From Eleftheria terrae (lineage in GTDB: Bacteria; Pseudomonadota; Gammaproteobacteria; Burkholderiales; Burkholderiaceae_C): a DNA stretch of 64,000 nucleotides. Below, piece by piece: positions 20,315-31,179 of this stretch (position 1 is its first letter; each line of letters starts with the position of its first letter). Position numbers and translations under genes: made by a program. Location: NCBI RefSeq assembly GCF_030419005.1, contig NZ_CP106951.1, positions 992,001-1,056,000 of the forward strand, given 5' to 3'. The notes under the pieces were generated by a model that had not been told where the DNA came from, ran no database searches, and saw nothing but the letters and a program-made list of their open reading frames with translations.

Positions 20315-21904
20315 ATGAGCACCCCCCGCCCAACCACCCACCCCTTCCCCGTCCCCAATGACGGCGGCCTGCAAGCGGTGCTGCCCGCCGCCCGCAGCGG
20401 CCACGCCTGCCGGCCGCTGCATGGCGTGGCGAAGAGCCGGACCATCGAGGCGGCAGCCAGGCAGCCACTGCCTCCCTTCACGCTGATGCAGCGCGCCGGC
20501 CAGGCCAGTGCCCGGCTGGCCCTGGCCATCGCGCCGCATGCCGAACAGGTATGGATTGCGGCCGGTCCGGGCAACAACGGCGGCGACGGCCTGGAGGCGG
20601 CCATGCATCTGCACCGCGCCGGCAAGGCCACCACCGTGAGCCTGCTCGCCGACCCGCAACGCCTGCCGACCGATGCGCAGACCGCCCTGGCCCGGGCCCG
20701 CGCGGCAGGAGTGCCCATCGTCGAGCAGGGCCTGCCACCCGAGCAGCCGGCTCGCCACGCCCTGGCTGTTGATGCAGTGCTGGGCCTGGGCAGTTCGCGG
20801 GCGCCGCAGGGGCGACTGGCAGAGGCCGTGGCACGCCTGCGGCAGTGGCCCGGCCCGGTGCTGGCGCTGGACCTGCCGACCGGGCTGGATGCCGACACCG
20901 GCCAGCCCCTTGGCGGCGAGGCAGGCACCTGCGTGCGGGCCGATCACACCCTGTCGCTGCTGACCCTCAAGCCAGGCCTGTTCACCGGCCAGGGCCGTGA
21001 CTTCTGCGGGGCCGTCTGGTTCGACGATCTCGGCATTGCCGCCGACGAGGAACCGGACGCCTGGCTGACCACCGACGCCGCCTCGCTGATGCCGCGACGT
21101 GCACATGCCCACCACAAGGGGAGCTTTGGCGACGTGCTGGTGCTGGCCGGGGCACCCGGCATGACAGGGGCCGCCCTGCTCGCATCGCGCGCTGCGCTAC
21201 ATGCCGGCGCGGGACGGGTGTACGCCAGCCCGCTCGACGAGGAGTTCCCGCAGCATGACGGGCTGATGCCCGAGCTGATGTTTCGCACCCCCGCGGCCGC
21301 GGACGCGATGGACTGGAGCCGCCTCACCGTCGTGTGCGGCTGCGGTGGCGGCGAGCCGGTGCGCCAGGTGCTGCCGCGTGCACTGGGCGACAGCGCGCGC
21401 TTGGTACTCGATGCCGATGCCCTGAATGCGCTGGCCGCCGACAGCGCGCTGCGCCGGCAATTGCAGGCCCGCCGCGCACGCGGCCAGACGACCGTGCTGA
21501 CGCCGCATCCACTGGAAGCAGCTCGCCTGCTGCGATGCAGCGCGGCCGACGTCCAGGCCGGGCGAATCGAAGCGGCGCAGGAGCTGGTGCGCCAGGACGG
21601 CTGCGTGGTGGTGCTGAAAGGCTCGGGCAGCGTGGTGGCCGCGCCCGGCCAGGTGCCGGCAGTCAATGCCAGCGGCAATGCCGCACTGGCCACGGCCGGT
21701 ACCGGCGATGTGCTGGCCGGCTGGCTGGGCGGCCTGTGGGCCCAGGGCCTGGACGGCTTTGACGCGGCCCGGCTGGCGGTGTGGACGCACGGCGCCGCCG
21801 CCGATCGCTGGTTGCAGGACGAGGACGGCACAGCGCCCCAGCGCGGCCCGCTGACCGCCAGCCAGCTGCTAGAAGCCCTGGCCAGGGCCGCCGCAACAGG
21901 CTGA
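20315..21904 (+). CDS. nnr: Bifunctional NAD(P)HX epimerase / ADP-dependent NAD(P)HX dehydratase
   Basis: The 529-residue fusion repairs hydrated NADH and NADPH. The N-terminal YjeF domain (about 40-230) epimerises the R and S forms and shows GPGNNGGDGL near residue 84. The C-terminal carbohydrate-kinase-like domain (about 250-525) dehydrates the S form at the expense of ATP or ADP and shows NASGNAALATAGTGDVLAG near residue 460. The ATG at 20315 is used; an in-frame start 54 bases upstream is less likely. It converges on rnr. Confidence 0.93.
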   Translation: MSTPRPTTHPFPVPNDGGLQAVLPAARSGHACRPLHGVAKSRTIEAAARQPLPPFTLMQRAGQASARLALAIAPHAEQVWIAAGPGNNGGDGLEAAMHLHRAGKATTVSLLADPQRLPTDAQTALARARAAGVPIVEQGLPPEQPARHALAVDAVLGLGSSRAPQGRLAEAVARLRQWPGPVLALDLPTGLDADTGQPLGGEAGTCVRADHTLSLLTLKPGLFTGQGRDFCGAVWFDDLGIAADEEPDAWLTTDAASLMPRRAHAHHKGSFGDVLVLAGAPGMTGAALLASRAALHAGAGRVYASPLDEEFPQHDGLMPELMFRTPAAADAMDWSRLTVVCGCGGGEPVRQVLPRALGDSARLVLDADALNALAADSALRRQLQARRARGQTTVLTPHPLEAARLLRCSAADVQAGRIEAAQELVRQDGCVVVLKGSGSVVAAPGQVPAVNASGNAALATAGTGDVLAGWLGGLWAQGLDGFDAARLAVWTHGAAADRWLQDEDGTAPQRGPLTASQLLEALARAAATG

Positions 21905-21934
21905 GCCGGGCACCGCCGGGCGGGTGCGCAGCAT

Positions 21935-24118
21935 TCAGCTCCGGCGCGTTTTCTTGGCGGCGCTCTTGGGCGCTTGAGCCGTGCGCGGCTTGGAGGCCGC
22001 ACTGCGTCCCTTGCCGGCCGCGCGGCCACGCGCCTTCAGCTCGCGATCAGCGTCCTGCACGCCCTTGAGCTCGGCCTGCTTGCCGCCGCCACCACCGGAC
22101 TTCTCGCGCATGGCCCGGCTCAGCAGGCGCTCGTCGGCGGTCTCGCGCACCATGCGAAAGTCGATCTTGCGGCCGTCCAGGTCCACCCGGCTGACCTGCA
22201 CCCGCACCCGTGCGCCCACCGCATAGCGCACGCCCGTGCGTTCGCCCCGCAACTCCTGCCGCACTTCATCGAACCGGTAGTACTCGCCGCCCAGCTCGGT
22301 GATGTGCACCAGGCCCTCCACATAGAGCGCATCCAGCTGCACGAACAGGCCGAAGCTCGTCACGGCGCTGACCGTCCCGCTGAACTCCTCGCCGAGGTGC
22401 TCGCGCATGTAGCGGCACTTGAGCCAGGCCTCGACGTCACGCGAGGCCTCGTCGGCCCGGCGCTCGCAGGTGCTGCAGTGCAGCCCGGCGGCCTCCCACT
22501 GGGCAGCGTCGCTCTGAGCGGCCTTGCGGGCGCCTCGCTTGGCTGGCACGTCATCCTCCGCCACTCCGCTCAGGTGATAGCGCTTGCCGAGCAGCAGGGC
22601 CTTGATGACGCGGTGCACCAGCAGGTCGGGATAGCGGCGGATGGGGCTGGTGAAGTGCGTATAGGCCTCGTAGGCCAGGCCGAAGTGGCCGCTGTTGGCC
22701 GGGGTGTAGATGGCCTGCTGCATCGAGCGCAGCAGCATCGAGTGGATCTGCTGTGCGTCCGGCCGCTCCTTGGTGGCCTGCGCGATGGCCTGAAACTCGG
22801 CTGGCTTGGGATCGTCGCTGACGCCCAGGCCCAGGCCAAGTGCCTTCAGGTAGTTCTGCAGCACCGCCTTCTTCTCGGGGGTAGGCCCTTCGTGCACCCG
22901 GAAGAGGCCGGGGTGCTTGGCCCGCTCGATGAAGTCGGCCGAGCAGACATTGGCCGCCAACATGGCTTCCTCGATGAGGCGGTGTGCTTCGTTGCGCACG
23001 CGCGGCACGATCTTCTCGATGCGGCCGTTGTCGTCGCAGACGATCTGGGTCTCGGTGGTCTCGAAGTCGACCGCACCGCGCTCCGCGCGGGCGCGCAGCA
23101 GCGCGCGGTAGACCTCGTGCAGGTTCAGCAGGTGCGGGACCAGTTCGCGCCGGCGCTCGGCCTCGGGGCCGCGGGTGTTGCTCAGGATGGCCGCCACCTC
23201 GGTATAGGTGAAGCGGGCATGCGAGTTCATCACCGCCGGGAAGAACTGGTACGCATGCAGCTCGCCCTTGGCGGTGATGAGCATGTCGCACACCATCGCC
23301 AGGCGGTCCTCCTCCGGGTTGAGGGAACACAGCCCGTTGGACAGCTTCTCCGGCAGCATCGGAATCACACGGCGCGGGAAGTACACCGAGGTGGCCCGCT
23401 CATACGCATCGCGGTCGAGCGGCTCGCCCGGCTTCACATAATGGCTCACGTCAGCGATCGCGACCACCAGCCGCCAGCCCTTGGCACGGCCCACCTTGGC
23501 CGGCTCGCAGTAGACCGCATCGTCGAAGTCGCGGGCGTCCTCGCCGTCGATGGTCACCAGCGGCACATCGCGCAGGTCAATGCGGTGCTTGCAGTCTGCT
23601 GCGCGGATGCTGTCCGGCAGTCGGCCCGCCTCGGCCAGCGTCTCGGGCGAAAACTGGTGGGGCACTTCGTACTTGCGCACCGCGATCTCGATCTCCATGC
23701 CGGGATCGTCGATCTCGCCGAGCACCTCCGTGACCCGCCCCACCGGCTGGGAGTACAGCGATGGCGGCTCGGTCAGCTCCACCGCCACCACCTGGCCTGC
23801 CTGCGCCTTCGCCGTCGCGTTCTTGGGGATCAGGATGTCCTGGCCGTAGCGCTTGTCCTCGGGCGCCACCACCCAGACGCCGCTCTCATGCAACAGCCGG
23901 CCGATGATGGGCGACTTGCGGCGCTCGACGATCTCGAGCACCCGCCCCTCGGGGCGGCCCTTGCGGTCGTATCGAATGATGCGCGCGCGCACCCGGTCAC
24001 GGTGCAGCACCGCCCGCATCTCCTGCGGCGAGAGGTAGACGTCGGATTCGCCGTCCTCTCGCTGCACGAAGCCATGGCCGTCGCGATGGCCCTGCACGGT
24101 GCCTTCAACTTCGCTCAT
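21935..24118 (-). CDS. rnr: Ribonuclease R
   Basis: RNase R is a processive 3'-5' exoribonuclease that degrades structured RNA and takes part in rRNA and tmRNA quality control. After N-terminal cold-shock-like OB domains, the RNB catalytic domain carries DGEDARDFDDAV (about residue 190). An S1 domain (FSGTVSAVTSFGLFV, about 555-630) and a basic Lys/Arg-rich tail follow. The ATG at 24118 (MSEVEGTVQGHRDG) gives 727 residues but lacks a Shine-Dalgarno. The frame stays open to a GTG at 24190, and a strong AAGGAG (24177-24172) sits 8 bases before an in-frame ATT at 24163, so the true start is uncertain. Confidence 0.93.
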   Translation of the reverse strand: MSEVEGTVQGHRDGHGFVQREDGESDVYLSPQEMRAVLHRDRVRARIIRYDRKGRPEGRVLEIVERRKSPIIGRLLHESGVWVVAPEDKRYGQDILIPKNATAKAQAGQVVAVELTEPPSLYSQPVGRVTEVLGEIDDPGMEIEIAVRKYEVPHQFSPETLAEAGRLPDSIRAADCKHRIDLRDVPLVTIDGEDARDFDDAVYCEPAKVGRAKGWRLVVAIADVSHYVKPGEPLDRDAYERATSVYFPRRVIPMLPEKLSNGLCSLNPEEDRLAMVCDMLITAKGELHAYQFFPAVMNSHARFTYTEVAAILSNTRGPEAERRRELVPHLLNLHEVYRALLRARAERGAVDFETTETQIVCDDNGRIEKIVPRVRNEAHRLIEEAMLAANVCSADFIERAKHPGLFRVHEGPTPEKKAVLQNYLKALGLGLGVSDDPKPAEFQAIAQATKERPDAQQIHSMLLRSMQQAIYTPANSGHFGLAYEAYTHFTSPIRRYPDLLVHRVIKALLLGKRYHLSGVAEDDVPAKRGARKAAQSDAAQWEAAGLHCSTCERRADEASRDVEAWLKCRYMREHLGEEFSGTVSAVTSFGLFVQLDALYVEGLVHITELGGEYYRFDEVRQELRGERTGVRYAVGARVRVQVSRVDLDGRKIDFRMVRETADERLLSRAMREKSGGGGGKQAELKGVQDADRELKARGRAAGKGRSAASKPRTAQAPKSAAKKTRRS

Positions 24119-24141
24119 CAGAGCCGACGTGGCGGAGGGAG

Positions 24142-24171
24142 TTGCAACGTTGGAATTTTTAATGATAGAAT
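24142..24171 (+). promoter_or_regulatory. Promoter of first tRNA-Leu gene
   Basis: TTGCAA (24142-24147), an 18-base spacer and TAGAAT (24166-24171) form a sigma-70-type promoter 48 bases before the mature tRNA. The downstream sequence TTCTGTTCGGTTCACAGC is repeated at the same place in front of the second tRNA-Leu gene, supporting a functional leader. The element overlaps the possible start region of rnr on the other strand. Confidence 0.65.
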
Positions 24172-24219
24172 CTCCTTCTGTTCGGTTCACAGCTTAACAA
24201 ACAAGTTGTGAACCAAGAA

Positions 24220-24304
<85 letters not shown>

Positions 24305-24309
24305 GACAC

Positions 24310-24343
24310 AAATGCCTCGCATCGCAAGATGCGGGGCATTTTT
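24310..24343 (+). terminator. Terminator of first tRNA-Leu gene
   Basis: A 14-bp stem with one G-T wobble (arms 24310-24323 and 24328-24341, loop GCAA) ends in a T run. It begins 6 bases after the CCA end, so transcripts should be monocistronic. The second tRNA copy has the same hairpin with a compensatory base-pair change. Confidence 0.85.
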
Positions 24344-25003
24344 GTTTGTGGGCAGCGTTTGGTTTGCGCCCGCGACCGCGATTTGCCGGCTGGCGTGCCG
24401 CACGGTGAAGCGGGCGCCCTTCCCCGGGACAGCAGGCTGCATGTATCGCCGCCCTGAAGGGCTGTTCGGCGATTCGCCAAACGCTTCCCATACCGTGGCC
24501 AGCTTGCCCTCCAAGCCCTGCCCTGGGCCGCGACGCCCCGCATGGCCACCGCCTCGCCGGCAGGCAGCCCGGATATTGGAAGCGATATTCGCTTTGCGAG
24601 GGAAGCGCGGCAGCCATGCAAGAGAGGATGAGGCCAACGCCGGCCGGGCTGGAGTCATCGGCAGAAGCAGACGGCAAGGCCGGATCGATGCAACGGCCGC
24701 AGCCTCTTCTCACGGGTCGGCCGCGCGGCCCATGCCCACCGCACCGAGCGGCGCTGCGGGCGGCGCACCCAGCCGCACATGGGGCCGTGCACCGCGCGGC
24801 CCGCCAGGCCGGCCAAGTGCCGTGCCGCGTACCGCCTGAACCTGGGCCGGCGCCGGTCCCGCCCGCTCTTGCTGCCGTGAACATCGGCTCGCATGGTGCC
24901 CCATGCAGGCCCCTGCATGCAAGGAAGATGAGGCCGTTGCCCCGCCCCGGCCACGGTTAAGGCCTGACCCGGACCGGCAATGCAAGAAAAGTACGAAAAA
25001 GAC
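24344..25003. other. Gene-free spacer between two tRNA-Leu genes
   Basis: About 660 GC-rich bases without a supportable gene. All open frames here are short, lack ribosome sites or recognisable domains, or run through the tRNA. The only promoter-like elements are those just before the second tRNA. It may be decayed coding DNA or spacer from the tRNA duplication. Confidence 0.5.
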
Positions 25004-25033
25004 TGGACAAACGAAAAAAGACCCTGCTAGAAT
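25004..25033 (+). promoter_or_regulatory. Promoter of second tRNA-Leu gene
   Basis: TGGACA (25004-25009), an 18-base spacer and TAGAAT (25028-25033) lie 52 bases before the mature tRNA. The -10 hexamer and the following TTCTGTTCGGTTCACAGC are shared with the first copy, while the -35 differs and is closer to consensus. Confidence 0.7.
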
Positions 25034-25085
25034 ATTCTTCTGTTCGGTTCACAGCCAAAACATTCAAGTTCTGGTTTGAATCCTG

Positions 25086-25170
<85 letters not shown>

Positions 25171-25175
25171 GACAC

Positions 25176-25209
25176 AAAAGCCTCGCATCGCATGATGCGG
25201 GGCTTTTTT
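25176..25209 (+). terminator. Terminator of second tRNA-Leu gene
   Basis: A 14-bp stem with one G-T wobble (arms 25176-25189 and 25194-25207, loop GCAT) ends in a T run. Relative to the first copy, the pair T24313-A24338 is replaced by A25179-T25204, which keeps the stem intact. Confidence 0.85.
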
Positions 25210-25369
25210 GTTTATGGCCTCGAATCGATTGCAGGTGTGTTTGCCTCTCGGCATCGGTGAGTCGGCCTTTGGTCGCACGGTCCGCCCTCTTCCCTTCTCC
25301 TGGGCGTGCTGCACCGTGAAGACACCGGCTGCATTCCGGCCGACGCGGCCGGCCACGGCAGTGGACAAG

Positions 25370-25400
25370 AAAAAAGCCGGGAGCTTTGCAGCGTCCCGGC
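25370..25400 (-). terminator. Terminator downstream of the phosphoribosyltransferase gene
   Basis: On the minus strand GCCGGGA (25400-25394) pairs with TCCCGGC (25382-25376) around an 11-base loop and is followed by six T residues (25375-25370). It lies about 50 bases after the stop codon at 25450 and would end the purA-phosphoribosyltransferase transcript before the convergent tRNA unit. Confidence 0.8.
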
Positions 25401-25449
25401 CGGGTGACGAAGGTGGCGCGGTCGCGGCGACGGCGCCGCCGTCCGGCGC

Positions 25450-25971
25450 TCAGACCTCGTATTTCTTCGCCAGGCCTTCCGGGCGCAGCGAGTCATATTC
25501 TTCGAACGGCTGGTGGATCCAGGGGCTGGTCTCCAGCTTCTCGACATAGTAGTCGGGCAGGTAGCTCGACACCCCCTTCACCCAGATCACGGCGGACCGC
25601 ACCTCGCGAATGGCCGGCATGCCGCGCAGGCGCTCGACCACCGCGCGCAGCGTCACGCCCGAATCGGCCAGGTCGTCGACCAGCAGCACGCGGCCAGCCA
25701 GCTCGCCCTTGGGCATCGTGATGTACTTGGCCATGTCCAGCCGGCCCTGGATGGTGCCGGCCTCGGCGCGGTAGGAGCTGGTCGACATGATCGCCAGCGG
25801 CTTGTCGAACACGCGCGAGAGCACGTCACCCGGACGCATGCCACCGCGCGCCAGGCACAGGATCTGGTCGAACTCCCAGCCGGAGTTGTGCACCTTGAGC
25901 GCCAGGCGCTCGGTCAGCATGTGGAACTCGTCCCAGGAGACGTAGAGATGTTTGCCGTCGTCGGTCAGCAT
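25450..25971 (-). CDS. Purine-type phosphoribosyltransferase
   Basis: The 173-residue type I phosphoribosyltransferase has the PRPP-binding motif VLLVDDLADSGVT (about residues 92-104). The N-terminal half contains LCLARGGMRPGDVLSR, typical of xanthine/guanine/hypoxanthine-type salvage enzymes. They join a purine base to PRPP to give the nucleotide. The gene follows purA by 58 bases in the hisZ-purA order, which supports purine salvage. The exact base preference cannot be read from the sequence. Confidence 0.85.
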   Translation of the reverse strand: MLTDDGKHLYVSWDEFHMLTERLALKVHNSGWEFDQILCLARGGMRPGDVLSRVFDKPLAIMSTSSYRAEAGTIQGRLDMAKYITMPKGELAGRVLLVDDLADSGVTLRAVVERLRGMPAIREVRSAVIWVKGVSSYLPDYYVEKLETSPWIHQPFEEYDSLRPEGLAKKYEV

Positions 25972-26029
25972 GCGGTTTCCTAAAGCTCGGCGGGAAGCCG
26001 TGGGTTCAAACTCTTTCGGCCAGGGCGCG

Positions 26030-28581
<2,552 letters not shown>

Positions 28582-28674
28582 AAAAACCACCGGGGGATTA
28601 AAAACGCGATTGTACCGGGGCGTAAGCACCGCGGCGCGTGCGGAAGTACCCGGCGAGGCGCCGGGCATGCAGGA

Positions 28675-28860
28675 TCAACTCAGCAGCCAGAGCAACAACA
28701 GGCCGGCCGCGAAGCTGGCCAGGCCGAGAAAACGGATCTGGCCATTGCTCAGCTGCAAGGCCTGCTCGAAGACACGACGCCAGGTGATGGGGCTGAACAA
28801 GGGCAACAGGCCTTCAAAGACCAGGACCAGGGCCAGCGCCACCCACAAGGCGTCCGTCAT
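28675..28860 (-). CDS. DUF2065 (YjeT-like) small membrane protein
   Basis: The 61-residue protein starts MTDALWVALALVLVFEGLLP and has two hydrophobic segments (about 4-22 and 43-60) joined by a short polar stretch with WRRVFEQ. DUF2065 genes commonly follow hflC in betaproteobacteria and enterics. The function is unknown. It begins 10 bases after hflC and is probably co-transcribed with it. Confidence 0.88.
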   Translation of the reverse strand: MTDALWVALALVLVFEGLLPLFSPITWRRVFEQALQLSNGQIRFLGLASFAAGLLLLWLLS

Positions 28861-28870
28861 TGCCGTGCGT

Positions 28871-29764
28871 TCACTTCCGGGGCGCTGCTGCTGCCCCGCT
28901 GCTGCCACGCATGGCGCGGAAGAAATCGTTGCTGGCCGGGTCGAGCACCAGCACGTCGGAGCGGCCGCGGAAGCTCTGCCGGTAAGCCTCCAGGCTGCGG
29001 TAGAACTGGGCGAACTGCGGATCCTGCCCAAAGGCCGCGGCATAGATGGCAGCGGCCTTGGCGTCGCCCTCGCCCTTCACCTTCTGCGCGTCGCGGTAGG
29101 CCTCGGCGATGATGATGTCGCGCTGCTTCTCGGCGTCGGCGCGGATCTGCTCACCTTCAGCCAGGCCGGTGGAGCGCAGTTCGCTGGCCACGCGCTTGCG
29201 CTCGGAGCCCATGCGACGGTAGACGGCGTCGGTGATGTTGGACGAGAAGTCCACCCGCTTGGTGCGCACGTCGACAATCTCGATGCCGAAGCTCTTGGCG
29301 TTTTCCGCCATGTTCTTGCGCACTTCCTGCATCACCTCCTCGCGGTCGGTGGCCAGCATCTCGCGCACGGTGCGCTTGGTCACCGCCTCGTTGAAGGCCG
29401 CCTGCACGATGGGCGCCAGGCGAGTTTCGGCGTGGCGCATGTCGACGCCGTTGTTGCGGATGAACTGGCGCGAATCGACGATGCGCCATTTCACCAGCCA
29501 GTCGATCACGAGGCTCTTCTTCTCGGCGGTGAAGATGGGCCGCGTCTCAGGGCTGTCCAGGGTCTGGATGCGTCGGTCCAGGAAGACCACGTTCTGGAAC
29601 GGGGGCGGCATTTTGATCTTCAGGCCCGGCTCGGTGATGACCTCCTTGATCTCACCCAGCGCATACACCACGGCGAACTGCCGCTGGTCCACCACGAACA
29701 GGGTCGAGCCCGCCACGACCACCAGCAGCAGCAGGGTCGAAACAATCAATCCAATACGGTTCAT
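28871..29764 (-). CDS. hflC: HflC, FtsH protease modulator
   Basis: The 297-residue SPFH/Band 7 protein has one N-terminal membrane segment (about 5-25) and a large periplasmic domain with long helical coils (QKVKGEGDAKAAAIYA). With HflK it forms the cage around FtsH that limits access of membrane proteins to the protease. It follows hflK by 29 bases. Confidence 0.96.
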   Translation of the reverse strand: MNRIGLIVSTLLLLVVVAGSTLFVVDQRQFAVVYALGEIKEVITEPGLKIKMPPPFQNVVFLDRRIQTLDSPETRPIFTAEKKSLVIDWLVKWRIVDSRQFIRNNGVDMRHAETRLAPIVQAAFNEAVTKRTVREMLATDREEVMQEVRKNMAENAKSFGIEIVDVRTKRVDFSSNITDAVYRRMGSERKRVASELRSTGLAEGEQIRADAEKQRDIIIAEAYRDAQKVKGEGDAKAAAIYAAAFGQDPQFAQFYRSLEAYRQSFRGRSDVLVLDPASNDFFRAMRGSSGAAAAPRK

Positions 29765-29793
29765 ATCAGCCTCTACGCCTCTTGTTCTTGCTG

Positions 29794-31179
29794 TCAGCGG
29801 CTTTCACGCTCACGGCTGCGCTGGTTGTCGCGCGAACGGGTGTCGGCCGGCGCGGGCAAAGGCACCGGATCGGCGGTGGCCGGCAGGGCCGGTGCGGCAG
29901 CCGGCGCACTGGCCGCCGGCGCGCCACCCGCCTGCTGCTGCAGGATCTTGTCGAGCGGCAGGTAGAGCAGGTTCCCGTTGTTGCGGGTGTCGATCAGCAC
30001 CTTGGTGGCGTTGGCGTAGATCTGCGTCATCGTGTCCAGGTAGAGCCGGTCGCGGGTGACACCCGGCGCCTTGGCGTATTCGGTCAGCACGCTGTTGAAG
30101 CGGTCGGCATCGCCCTCGGCCTGGGCGACCACGCGGGCGCGGTGGGCCTCGGCGTCCTCGCGCAGCCGCGACGCGGTGCCCTTGGCCTTGGGGATCACCT
30201 CGTTGGCATAGGCTTGTGCATCGTTCTTGGCCCGTTCGCGGTCCGCGCCAGCGCGGAAGGCATCGTCGAAATCGGCCTGCACCTGCTCCGGCGGCTGCAC
30301 GCCCAGCACGTTGACGTTGGAGATCTGGATGCCGGCGTTCAGGCGGTCCAGCTGAGCCTGCACCGACTTCACCAGGTCGGCCGCGATGGCGTCACGCCGC
30401 TCGTAGAGCACCGAGTCCATGTTGCTCTTGCCCACGATCTCGCGCACGGCCGACTCGGCCGCCTGCACCACCGCGTCGTCCGGGCGGCGGTTCTCGAAGA
30501 CGTATTGCTTGACGTCCTTGATGCGGTACTGCACCGCAAAGCGGATGTCGACGATGTTCTCGTCCTGGGTCAGCATGGAGGAGTCGCGCAGGCCGGTCTG
30601 CTGGGTCACCGCGGTGTTGCCCACCTCGACCGAGCGCAGCTGCGTGACGGGCACGATCTCGTGCGACTGGAAGGGATAGGGCAGGCGCCATTTGAAGCCG
30701 GCTTCCGTCGTGTGGCTGTAGCGGCCGAAGGACATGACCACCGCCTGGTGGCCTTCCTGCACGATGAAGATGCCGCTCATGATCCAGATGAGGACGGCCA
30801 CCCCGCCGATCAGCAGCACGCTGAGGCTGGCACCGCGAAAGCCGGGCGGCATGGAGCCGCCGGAACCGTTCGGGCCAGGGCCGCCTGACTTGCCACCGAA
30901 CATGCCGCTGAGGCGACGGTTGAAGTCGCGCCAGATCTCGTCGAGATCGGGCGGGCCGTCATTGCGGCCGCCGCCCGAGCCCTGGTTGCGGGTGGGCTCG
31001 TTGCTCTGCGGATCCAGGCCCCGGCCCCAACGCGGATCGTTGAGGTTGAACAGCCTGCGCGCGCCCCAGCCGACCGTCGCCGCGACGGCCGACGCCAGTG
31101 CGGTGAGAACGGCCAGCGGACGCACGACCGACCGGCGGCTGTCCGGAGTGGGAGGCACGTGAGAGTTGCTTGTGTTCAT
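29794..31179 (-). CDS. hflK: HflK, FtsH protease modulator
   Basis: The 461-residue partner of HflC has a long glycine- and proline-rich cytoplasmic N-terminus (about 50-110), a membrane segment (about 113-135) and a Band 7 domain beginning VQEGHQAVVMSFGRY. A proline/alanine-rich tail follows. The ATG at 31179 overlaps the hflX stop (ATGA), giving the conserved hfq-hflX-hflK-hflC order. Confidence 0.96.
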   Translation of the reverse strand: MNTSNSHVPPTPDSRRSVVRPLAVLTALASAVAATVGWGARRLFNLNDPRWGRGLDPQSNEPTRNQGSGGGRNDGPPDLDEIWRDFNRRLSGMFGGKSGGPGPNGSGGSMPPGFRGASLSVLLIGGVAVLIWIMSGIFIVQEGHQAVVMSFGRYSHTTEAGFKWRLPYPFQSHEIVPVTQLRSVEVGNTAVTQQTGLRDSSMLTQDENIVDIRFAVQYRIKDVKQYVFENRRPDDAVVQAAESAVREIVGKSNMDSVLYERRDAIAADLVKSVQAQLDRLNAGIQISNVNVLGVQPPEQVQADFDDAFRAGADRERAKNDAQAYANEVIPKAKGTASRLREDAEAHRARVVAQAEGDADRFNSVLTEYAKAPGVTRDRLYLDTMTQIYANATKVLIDTRNNGNLLYLPLDKILQQQAGGAPAASAPAAAPALPATADPVPLPAPADTRSRDNQRSRERESR

